A DNA stretch of 64,000 bases from Anisakis pegreffii (Eukaryota; Nematoda; Chromadorea; Rhabditida; Anisakidae), in contig JAPYMA010001130.1 of the NCBI GenBank assembly GCA_035041965.1, positions 62,001 through 126,000 on the forward strand. The letters are read 5' to 3'. Both the position numbers and the translations under genes were made by a program. This document shows, in pieces, positions 51,501 through 63,500 of this stretch; positions within the stretch are counted from its first letter, which is position 1, and every line of letters begins with the position of its first letter. The notes below the pieces were generated by a model. That model ran no database searches. It had not been told where the DNA came from and was given only the letters and a program-made list of their open reading frames with translations.

Positions 51501-54500
51501 AATTTGAACAGCTCATGAAAGAGTTGGTCAGTTTAAAAGAGTCAGTTTATATCCTTTCATCTTAAGGAACGTTTTAACGTTCTCTGGCAACCAACTTAGC
51601 TCTCAACTCTCAGAATACATGAAATCGATTTCGACACGATTCTGACAAGGATATGTTTTCTTTTAGCCTCTTTTAGTTCTAAGAAGTTTGCTATTTTGAC
51701 GATTTGGACAATTCGCCTTGGTTAGATCACTCAATATGAATTGAAAATTGAAGATTAATTGAATTGAAGATAAATTCGCGAAGCTGTATGAATTTAAATA
51801 GGTTTGTGCTTGTCTGGCGTTTTGTTTAGCATTTATACGATCGCACTAAAACGCTTACACTGAGATATACTCCAACACTTGGAACTGTATTTGCATGGAA
51901 TAGAGATGAACCAATGAATAGAGAATTATATGAGAGCAGATGGATGTGTAATCCACGTTGACCACGTTCTTGCTTCGATATGGAAATATTCTCAATGTGA
52001 ATGTTATTTATTGGATATTTTGGATTCTGCACCAGACTCACTGAGAATGATCCACTGTTTTCAATCTGAATAATAATCATTCGTTGCAAGGAATCAGTTC
52101 ACTCTTATGATATGGTTAATGTTCATGAGGGATGAACACTGCCAATCGTAAACGACTAGACTGTTCGAAAGCCATGACAGATATTAACAAGTTTAACATT
52201 CATTCGTTGGCTATCGAATAATCAAATTCCCATAGTCAAGAAGAAAGAGTGTCGCTTAAAAAGGTGCTTGCCGAAAGGAGACTCTCACCGAAACGTTCTG
52301 AATGGTTATATTGCCCGTTGGATCTTCGAATTCAATAGCCGTCTCTGCGTTAGATTTTATGGCAACATTCCTGCAAAAAAATAAAATTAAATGCTCCGAA
52401 GGTTTTCTGTGCTGTAAGGAACACTACTCAGTGTAACTTTCAACAGCATTATTATTTGTTCTCGGTACTATGAAAGCTGAGAAAATTACTGAAAAATATG
52501 GTTTGACTTTTGAAATGTTAAAAACACTGAGAAAAAATTGACGTACCACATGCTGCAAATGTCCCACAGGAAAAAACACTTTTTTTCTATACTTCAATCA
52601 TTCTAATTTGTTGAATTATTCCAGGAAATGAAATAAATCTCACCTGATTTTTATTGCGCTATCACGCTTAGTGATTCTTATGCCACCACCCATAGATGAT
52701 ATTATACTACTTTGACCAAAATTCATGTCTTCAGCAGATTCTCGAGTGATTTCAACACCAAGTTGTAGAGGACGTACAATTTGCAGCCCACTGATGTGCA
52801 CAAATGCTGAGTCAACAATAAGCGCCACATACGCATCTTCCAATATGCAATTACTCGCTACCAATGTACCTCCTAAAATTTATCGATCACGGTATTTCGA
52901 GCGCCTCATCAAGGAGAATGTCAACCAGACCGGACTTGTAGCTCATTTTACAATTATTAGCTTACAATTAGACAATTCTGAAAACAGCAAGATTGGTGTA
53001 TACGAAGAAGTTATTAAAAACCTTCAGATATTAAACATCCTGAAAGATCCGCCGAAGATTGACGGAGGGGAAGGAAAATTGTAAGGTACGGAGCAAACTC
53101 ACTTGGTTTCACCACAATACCGGCCCATGAGCCACCTCCAATACCTCTTACAATGATCGGATTATTCGCATTGCCACTTAGATGTAGCGTTCCTGGAATG
53201 AGACTACTGTTCTGGTGTGGTTCACTGAGGACGAATGCTTTTGCTACGATGATATGAGCAAATATTTGGATGATAGATGTTCAGCGAAGATTTTTATGGG
53301 CAACGAGCACCACTGGTTGCGACATCAAAATGTGCATTTCAGAATTTTTGTTATCAAACATTGCCAGTTCAAAAGAAGTTTAGAATTAGAATTACTTCAG
53401 AACATCGGCAGATTTCAGATTAAGTGCGAAAGAAAAAATGTGTTTTCAAGAGTTTGTCTACCAATAATGGATGCTCAAATCGATTCACAAATGACATTTG
53501 ACAAACATAAGATTCGACAGAAAGAAGTATGACCAGAAACGACGATTCCACGACCCGCTGCAAAAGACAGCAGAGTTCCTTCCTCGAAGACCGATGTCTC
53601 ACCCTCATCGACGAAAAACGTTTCATTCAGTCTGCAAAAATGTTGGCACTGATCTAACGAAAAGTCCAATTGTTTGTCTTATGCTTGTGCTTTACATGAT
53701 CGTGTAATCATCCGAAGGCTCTCTTACGTTCGCGATATTGCAGAACGAGCGAATTGTGACGGCACAATGGGAAGATTTCGATTCGTCGATGGAGGAGGAT
53801 AGCGCAGGAACGGTGTTATTATTGCTGGCATCAACGCTTCGTTCCATCTCGAGTCACAGATTCGTTCAGAGATCTGAAACGAGCTCCTCTTAAGAAACAA
53901 ATGAAGTGCTGCAAAAATTTTCGCTCGTCTATCAAACATTACAATCAGTAGTCTTCATTCATTTGATCTCTAATACTGATCAGAGAGCATAATCATCGCC
54001 ATCACAACAGAAGAGTATTCCAAAGCAGATTTTTTGCTTGTGGTAAGATCACGTGATTCTCCGAAGCGATTCTCGATAACATTGACAGAAGACATCCTAT
54101 AGCTTGAAAGTTCGAGAAAGCAGTGCTAGAAATCAATGACAATCACATTTCCATAAACTACAGTCTCGAAACGTGAATGCTGTTTTTAGTTCTGGAACAA
54201 AAAAAATTGATAATTGTTTTGACCTCAATCTCTTTGTCGGTACCCCAAAAATTATTCGGTGCTGAGATTAGGGCATTGCCCATTTTGAAGCCCGTTTTTA
54301 GTTCACATTGTGCTTGCACATCCTCGAAACGATTTTGAGTGATATTTGCGTTCGGTACCGATATTAGCATTACATCAACAGCCAGATTTGCGAGCAACGT
54401 GTTCGATGAGAACGATACTTGCGTTGGAGTCGATTGACCAGTTACAACATCGGAGTTCATAATTCGCACGATATTTTCCATTGTGTTCCGAACGAATGCA

Positions 54501-57500
54501 TTATCATTGATATGTACACGACTCCCTTAAATAATAACTGAACATTCGAAAAGTGTCGCGTAAGACTGATACAGAGACGGTCTGTGGCTATATATGTGTA
54601 AAGTATGCTTTATTACTGATTCTCCAAAATACATAGTTTTCCATTACAATGCCTCCTCTACCATATTTAAGAAACAAAAGCATTTGCACTGGGTTGCGAG
54701 CCACATTACGAGCCCAAACGGATCTTTGAGTCCGAAATATTCATTGGAATGCAGAAAAAGTTTTGAACATCCCTTTAGAATACCTCAGAAATTTTCCCTT
54801 CCCAGAATTGAATTTCCGTTTGAGTGCAAAGAATGTGGGTGAAAACAACAAATAGAGGATCATAATTTTACCATCTTCTAATGTGTCCATATCAACGACA
54901 GCATTCAAAATGTTCGTCTTGTGCAATTGATTATATGCGAAACGATTTTCTGTTACTTGTATATTCGTGGCAGAATGAAATCGTTTAATCGATAGTGTCG
55001 TTCCTTTATTTCGCGTAAAATTGCATTGTGAAATGCGTAAGTCGCATTTGAACATCTCATTCAAAGTAATCACTCCAACATTATTCATCCAGAAGTTGCA
55101 ATTATCCACAGACAGATCTAGCTTTGTTTGTTTCATCGCAGCAATTGCCTCCCTAAATTGTTCTGCTTTAATGGGAAATCTGTACATTAAATGAGTGACT
55201 AAAGTGAGAGGAGAGTTTTTCTAGTATGATTTTCCACTTCTGTCAACTGAATACAATTGAGAGAATTCATGTCTTCGAGAAAGGTAAACGAAAATGCAAA
55301 AGGAAATAACGATATGAAGAGGAACTCAGGAATGATGCAATGTGCTTCACTTCTTTAAAGATTTTCTATGAGATATCTGTTCCACGAATTCATTCATTCA
55401 TCGAAATTTACACCTCAAAAAGCGCTAACCCATTGTGATGAGCAGTGAAATTCGTCGCAATTATCTTGAAACGAGTTCTCTCAGCCGGCAGTGCACGTAA
55501 TCCTGCATTCCCGTTGTTAGCAACAACTGAATCACTGATTTGCACCGACGAATCTGCATCGAGAGATGTCACAATGCCGTTGTTTCGATTCGACAACACT
55601 TTAGCACGATTAATATTCAAGTCAACAGATCCGTTCAGTACAATGCCATTGAGATCATTTGATACTGATGTCAAATCGTCGATTTCAATCCTAACCTTTA
55701 AAATCATTCCTGTACATCACGACTCATCTTTGAAAAACTGTGCAGAGAAATGTGCTAAATTGGAAGTTAAGATTGTGCAAGAGTGCAAATTCAAGATTGT
55801 TCTTAGGTGAGTCGAATTTTCGGTCTGTTTCGATAAACGATTGATTAAGAATTCATGCAAAAGAAGAAACTGATGGAATTGCTCTCGCTTAGGTAATTCT
55901 TTCTCGTGTTTGAATTATTTTATGGAAGACGAGGACTATTCCCATTCAGCGATGTGAAGTGATCATGTGAACAGTGTCTAGCTGCGAGGAATTATTGTTA
56001 TCCCCACAGTACTACTTGAACAGGCAAGTGAGGAGTGATGCATTGAATGCATTTGTTTAAACATTTAAGTGATGCATTGTATCTGTTTTAAATATGCCAG
56101 GAGCGATGAAATTGTTTTTGAACTGTTTTTTGGACCAAAAAATTCGGAATGTTCGAAATCAACGGCGTTATTGGCATTGATACTCGTGGTTCGGCAGTAG
56201 CCAGTGGCTTATTGTGAGCAGTGAATTTAAAGAAGTAGAAGTGCATTTATAACATGCATTTATTGTGCTTCTTGCTCACATTGCAGCAAATGTGATACCT
56301 TCTCGTGCGTTCCACCATTTAGGATCAACCCGTTCTGTTTGTTGTTCATAACATTCAACTTTCTAGCTCGATACCTGTTGCTTTCTACCTGGAAATACCG
56401 AAACTTCTAAAATCGTGCATTAGTACGATTCAGTGGATGAAATTTTTTGTGAATGGAGTTTTATTCTAGACTCAGATACAATGAAAGGCTTCCAGTCAGT
56501 ATCACTGTTGTAATTAGAGGAAGATATTCGCTGCTTTACTATAATCATTCGGTATTTTTTTTGTATTGTTCTTCTGATCTCCTTTTGATATGTCCAAATT
56601 TTAACAACTCAACCAAAAACTATATCGCAGTATATGCAGCGAAGTGAATATGCATGCAATAAGCGATATTCTACAATTCTCGCATGATATTTATCACCAT
56701 GATGAATGATTGGCGAGAACGTCTCATAGGAGCACCGTTTTAGTTTTTATCCTAATCAATACCATTTTTACACCAGCAATCATCCAGCCGTGTTGAGCCT
56801 TATTTTTTTTCAGCGCCCAATGAAACAATCTAACTGAATTTCCAATGCATTTTTCACACATTTGTTTCATTGATACGAATCCAGTCGCATTTAACATCCC
56901 GAATTTTTGCACGATTTCGTTTATTCTCAAACAAGTAAATTGCCCGTTCACACTAACACTAAGTAGATTCAACGATACAATCGTTGATTCAATTTCAATT
57001 TCAAGTAAAACTTCCGCATGGCGATTGAAAGGATCGTGATCACTGTGATACTGAATGCTGCTGCTCCTCTATCTGTTTGACGATTTATTACGAAACATGA
57101 ACATTATTTATATACACACGACGCATTCATTCATGAGATCAATGATGTTTCATAAGTCTCAGTCGTTTTTTGCTGATGAATTAAACCAATTTCATAAACC
57201 AATTAAACCAATCGACCAGGTCTTTGATCTCTTAACTGTTGAAGACGACACTCAGTGAATAAGGACGCTATGAGAATCATCACAAATCATGCGGCCACAT
57301 ACTTTGTACTCAAGTGCAGAGCAAGTTTTACCAACGGATATTCAGTGAATGAGAGGAATGATTTAGATAAAGGAGAGGCATTTGAAAAACTTCAAAACTT
57401 CGAACAAAACAATGCCATCGGGTGTTCCTTTTGCTGTAGGTTTCTACCTATTAAATGCGAGATATTTTCCAGCCGTGTTTGTCGTATGAACTTCTCACGA

Positions 57501-60500
57501 GAGTGCTATTGGAAGTTGAATCAATCTGATTGAGTAATGTTATCAGGACTATAGATACGTGAGTTCAAAGTGGGTTTTATTGTGGTGTTGACCTCAGTTT
57601 CGTGGATTCGAAACGTTATTCCATTGGTGTTTGTATCGCTGATGACATGATCCAACTTCGGGAACGGAGGGCCATCGATCAGAATGCCCTCGTCACTGTT
57701 TGATACATTCACATAACTTAGTTCAGATCGTTCGGCTGTACTGCTTACTGCAAATCAATAATTTATTCGATTGCTGTCACCGTGAAGAATGCTAGAGTAC
57801 GTGAAGCCATATTGACTGCTCGAGATGAGCTCGAATGGTTTCACTAAGTAATGTTCGCTGAAACACTCAACAATGAACTCTGAAGTGTTTCGGAACATTC
57901 ACGATTCTGTAATACCACACTCAGAAAAGAGATAATTGCTCGCCACTGACGACTTGTTTCTCGTTTTGAACATTTTTTAAAGTGGTGGAATTTACTGATT
58001 ATGATTTTATGATTCGAACAAGTAAGATTTCATGACTGATGAACTGAAAAGAAGAAATGTTTTAGAATGAGGCTAAAACGGAACGTCTTGTTCAGTTCTT
58101 GAATATCAGTGATGATGAAGAATCTGCAATAGCGGTAATGAAAAAAGTTCACCGTTGTTCAAATGGAAGATAAGCCCTTTCCATGTGCTATCCAATGCGC
58201 ACAGTGATACTGGTTCGCGTTTGGTTCCTTTTATATACAATGAACCTGAATTTTCACAAATTTAGAGACTTCCGTCCAACATTTCAACAAATCTCTTCAT
58301 TTATCAATACGAGCATAACAAGTGACCGTCAAATACTGTCTATCGTTCACAGAGAAATATAGTTGTTCACACTAACCAAAAACGAAGATTCCAGCGTCAT
58401 CAGCAAACTGCATAACCACTCCAGGTTCGACAGTGACCGTTTGACCGCTCAGAATGGTGACGTTTTGATGAACGCGATACGGTGATTCCGTTTTGACAAA
58501 ATACCGTTCGGATTTCTCAGTGGTGACTGCACGTTTTTCCCTCATTTTCTTCACGCTTTCAGTTGGGTGTATCCTTTCCATATGATGCTTACGATGCTTG
58601 TGAGTTCGAGAACTTGACCGAGACATCTTTCTCTGCTCAAGGCATTTGACTTCACTGAAATACAGAAAATGTTAGCTGTTCAACATTAAAAATCATATTC
58701 AAACGCTGACTGAACACCATTCAATCTCACAACTAATGACGCCACTCTTTTCTTAACACCCAAATCGAGATAAATTTATTCTGTGCAAATTGATGACCGA
58801 AGCTTCGGCAAAAATCATTTTACAAATAGTCAACAGGATCGGTTCATCATGCATCTTGTCAAACCCCCTAAGATCTGCTCATATTTTACTTTTTCATGGT
58901 CACAAGTTAGCGAGACTGGATTGAAGTTGCTCCACCATAGTGTTAAGCGATCTCTTTGGTGTGATGTATTGGACCACAAGATTTTACAACAATCCGCTAC
59001 CGCTGGCTAGTCAAGAGGGAAGAGATGATTTCCGGAATAATGCTATCAGTGTGCTTCAGTGTGATGAAAGCTCATACTGGTTGCTTGCAGTGAATGAAGT
59101 GTGAATGAAAATTTAAATGCATTTCTCAAGGGACAAATAGGAATCATCGGAGAACAAGTTGAATGATGCTTTATCGTTAGGACTCTTCGTTCGTGCGTCT
59201 CACTCCGTTATGTAGACGCCATATTTCGAAATCAACAAAAACAACTTCATGATTTATTATGAAGGCAACAGCTGGCTGTTTGATGTGAAGTTTGTTGTGG
59301 AAGACAGCCGGCAAACACGCATCTATTCATACATTATATTTCAAATTAAAAAAACGTTCAACGTTTCGACATTCGACATATTTCAAACGATTAGAACACG
59401 AAAAATTGGACACTAGATGATATTTAATGCACAATATTCCGAAGTCTCACACATTAATGTTGCAGTTCATTCTGAATTTCTAATTATCATCTGATGAATT
59501 CTTTGCATTTGAAATGATCCATTTGCGTAGGACGATAGAACTGTGTGCACCAAGCACATACGGCTCGACACTCAATACAAGCGGACTCTATAGGTCAGTG
59601 GTTCTCATAGAGGTGAAATTACACATTTTGGGTAATTTGTAGGTGTCAAAGTGCAGTTGAGAGTGTCGGGAAATTAGTATTTCGTGCAGTTGTTAACTTG
59701 AGGTAGAACACCATTGTGATGGTGTTTTTTAACTCAAATATGTATTCGATGGCAACGTTCTTATTCTTCTATTTTCTGTCCGAGCCTAACAGGGTTTTCA
59801 GTTGTTTTAACATGGTTTTCATTCTTTTCCTTGCTGTTACAATCGCTCTCATAGCTTCTTTCACCAAAAGTGTTCTCTTCTGCTAATTTCTCATTTATTT
59901 TACTGAATAATTGAAGTCAAATTCTCATTCTATCAAACACACTCTATAATTGATCATTTGACTGTCGAACGTTGTTGAGCAGTAATATTCAATTGCAGTA
60001 TAGTTGATTTCGGCTGTCAGCACTCGTCAACGTATCCAGTAAATAGTATATACTACAGAATGAGAAGTTTACTTGAACAGTGAAGTTAAATAAGATGAAG
60101 TGAATGAGAAAAACTGATCAACAGAACGGTATTCACATGCATTAGCTATGAGAGTGAATACAGCAGGTCCGAAAAGAATGAGAATTCATCTGAATCAGTT
60201 TGAAGTGTATGAGCGTGTCATAGACAATAGTTTTTCATGCAATCATATTCGATTGCAGTGCTGAGGAACCCAACGGTCTAATTGTAAGAGAAGGCCCAGC
60301 GATGTCGATTACCATCATGGAGGTGCTATAAGATTGAACGTAACAGTTGTCTAGACATAACATGGGCGATTTCCATATTCAGTACGGGGGGTAAGCTAAC
60401 GGCGGCTTGCCAGATCATCAAAAGGGGTAATGGAGCACACGAACGTCAGAACCACTGCTATAGCTTCATGGTGGTGTTCAGATTATTCATTATGTGATGC

Positions 60501-63500
60501 GAAACCCCAAAATCTTGACAATTTTTTGAAATGTCATAACGAAATAAACATATCTGCGTGTTTCCTAACTGCGATGAACTATTCCCAATATTGAAGACCT
60601 TAATCAAGTTTCAAGCGTGCCCTTAATATAAGCAGACTCTATGGATTCATCAATAACAACTGATTGTGGAACAGCACTAATTCAGCCTGTGATATTGTTG
60701 AGTTCTGAGCAAAAAAGGTGGCAACAACGGACAATGTTAAATCGAATGATCAAATAAAGAACCACTAACAATAAACTGAAATGCTCATACACTTAACTAA
60801 GCACTCGAACAAAGAGGTCTTTCAGAATACTGAAAGAACGAGTATATCCTTGGTGTGATCATGATGTAATTGTTTAGGAATGAACGAATCCGATCGCAGA
60901 GTGAAAAAAGAGAGATCTTAACACTCCAGCAGAGAACACACTGAGATTATCAATGTTAGATGTTTATGATGGATCTGAAACGATAAAAATTGTCTGACCT
61001 GGTCGTATGCAATGTGTGATTGTAGGAACTACACGGCTGCACACTGACATCGATCACCGATAGTGGCTTTCGGCTTACGACAGATAGCCGCCGAGCCCAT
61101 ATCGGTGTCCTCAACGCGAAACTACCACCACTGTTACTGTAGTGAGCCAAATGCCAGATCGATTCGTTTGCACATGGTGAATAAACGATTTCTCTGCAAA
61201 TTCAGAATCGTATCTCATGTTTCGATTACATTCGCTCATTGAGTCTCAGCAATGTCATGTTTATATTGTTGGTTTCTTATTTTCAACAATCTGATATCTC
61301 CAAGAGCTCACAACAATTCTCAACGGAATCTTCGGGAACTCACGACAAAGCAACTTACACATCTTCGGCTCCAGTTAGAGGTACTAAACAATCGACATTC
61401 AACGATTGAACACACCGAAGTCGTGAGAACGTTAAACGAGTGTAATGACCCTCATAAGGTTCTCCTGGAATGAAAGTCTTATGAGTAACGTTGAACTTCA
61501 AATTCTCTCCATAAAAGGTAGTCTCAGAGTTTTTGAAAATTTCTGAAAAATGAACAGTGACGAAAATGAACGGCATGGAGATGGAAGCTTCATTAGGAGG
61601 TGAGGGAAAGGGGGGGGGTGAGAGAGAAAAGACAATGAATTGGGGGAATACACGTTTTTTGGTTTTGCCCGATGAAATTGATCGTTTGGATATGTAATGA
61701 AAATGATTATCGAGAAACAATTTATACATTTGTTTGTGAGTATTCAATGAGATCGATAATGTACCATCCTTTGGGAGCAATTATTTAGCTGCGATGAGAT
61801 AGGCGGAATTTTTGATTACCACTTGTTTACACAACGAAATTTCCCCATCTAACTAATCGCTTTACTCACGATTAGAAAATAACTCATTCAACTTTTGAGT
61901 GCTTCAAAAGTTTAACAGTAAATCTTTAAGAGCCGCACAATGCATCAGTTGAATGACCAAATTGGTGATATATTTTGAATAGTCGAGCAATCGGATCTGT
62001 TTTGTCTTTAACAGACCAGTGAATAATTACCACTGTTAAAACATCATGTTCACTGCCCCAAACAACCAATTGTTTTTGGTGAATATGGAAGGCTGAATGC
62101 TTGGGGAGTTGACAAATGCTTTGAAAAATACACAAGTGCAAGAATATTGTCAAGCTATATGAGGAAATGAATTCCATGCTGTGATACTTATGGACACTTC
62201 AAGACTGAAGTACTATCGAATCAATTACTCAAGATAAGTTTTTCTTCTCTCGATGGAGTTGCTTCATCCAATCTAGCATAAAGTGTCCTTTCCGTAAACT
62301 TGTCTTCACATGTCAACATTTCCACAGCATTGCTCGTTTTAAAATCCTTCAAAATCTAATGAGAATATTTGGTATTGATCCGTTCCCTCACAAATGAGCA
62401 ATTGAGTCATTAACAGCAGTTTCACACGGAAAAAAACAGTCTTCGGAGAGGATGGTGTTTGCTTTTTGACAGCCCGTATTGAGCAGTAAACTTCAACGGA
62501 CGACTGGAACTGAATAATTAATCGTAATTTCATTTCAAAAGCCGACAGATCTCGAGAGGATAGTTCTAATTCGTGCAAATGAAGGAAATTTCGTCCGTGA
62601 ATTATATCAAATTTATGACAGGAAGGTCGTCTGTCTAAATCATCAAAATACTACCCCTCAAGTGTCACCGTTGAAATGAATTTGAAAGGCTTTCTCATCG
62701 CAATTTGCACAACTCTGTTGCAAAAACAGCAGATCATTATGAGTAGCAGTCAGTTTTTCAGATACTAAATGAACGATTCAACAAAGATTTCAAGGGCAAT
62801 TTTTTGTTGGAGTTGATGAAGTGGAATGTTTAATTGCGAAATGAAGTGGAAAGGGATCAAAAAGCAATTCATTGAGGGATTACATTTGTGTTCTAAAATG
62901 AATTCAACCAACTAACGTTCTTCGACGAGGATTATTTGATGACCCGAATCAACTCGAACTAATGCTTCAGGCGACGTTAGCACTGAAATTCATCAAGTGT
63001 CAGCTGAACCATGCAGATGTTTATATTTCAAAACATCACTATACGCATATCATACTGCGCATTTTGTGTTTCATTTGGAATAAATGCCCTTCTATGCAGA
63101 CTTTTGCTTCGCACAGATAAGTATTAAGCACAAAGAACGTGATTTGTTCTCGAGGAAATATGCATATCCACCTCAAATGAATGAGAATGCATCGTGTCGA
63201 TTGTGAAATGCACTCAACTAATTCATTCCCACTATTGGCCAATAGTTTCAAGAATTGATCGTTGGCTGCTGAAGGTCTAATGGATTCACCATTGGCACAT
63301 GAAGTATGGCTCATAACCTATCAATTTTTAGGCAGAGCAGAGTCAACGAACGTTTCATGTCTTATAGATTTGAATTCATAGTGAAACATTTAACATTTTA
63401 TATGTATGAGTAAGTTGACAGCGACTTTTCATCAATTCATCTATCTATTCCAACAAACAGCTGAATCCACCTAAAGCATTGCTCAAAGCGTAATTGCATG

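Noticed and set aside
59611..59640. TTGGGTAATT resembling part of the nematode spliced-leader sequence
   Set aside because: Only ten bases match, and the flanking positions and Sm-site context of an SL RNA gene are absent.
62339..62640. Minus-strand open frame of about 95 codons at 62.3-62.6 kb
   Set aside because: It lies inside intron 1 of the giant gene, has no recognised domain and could not be joined in phase; left as intronic.
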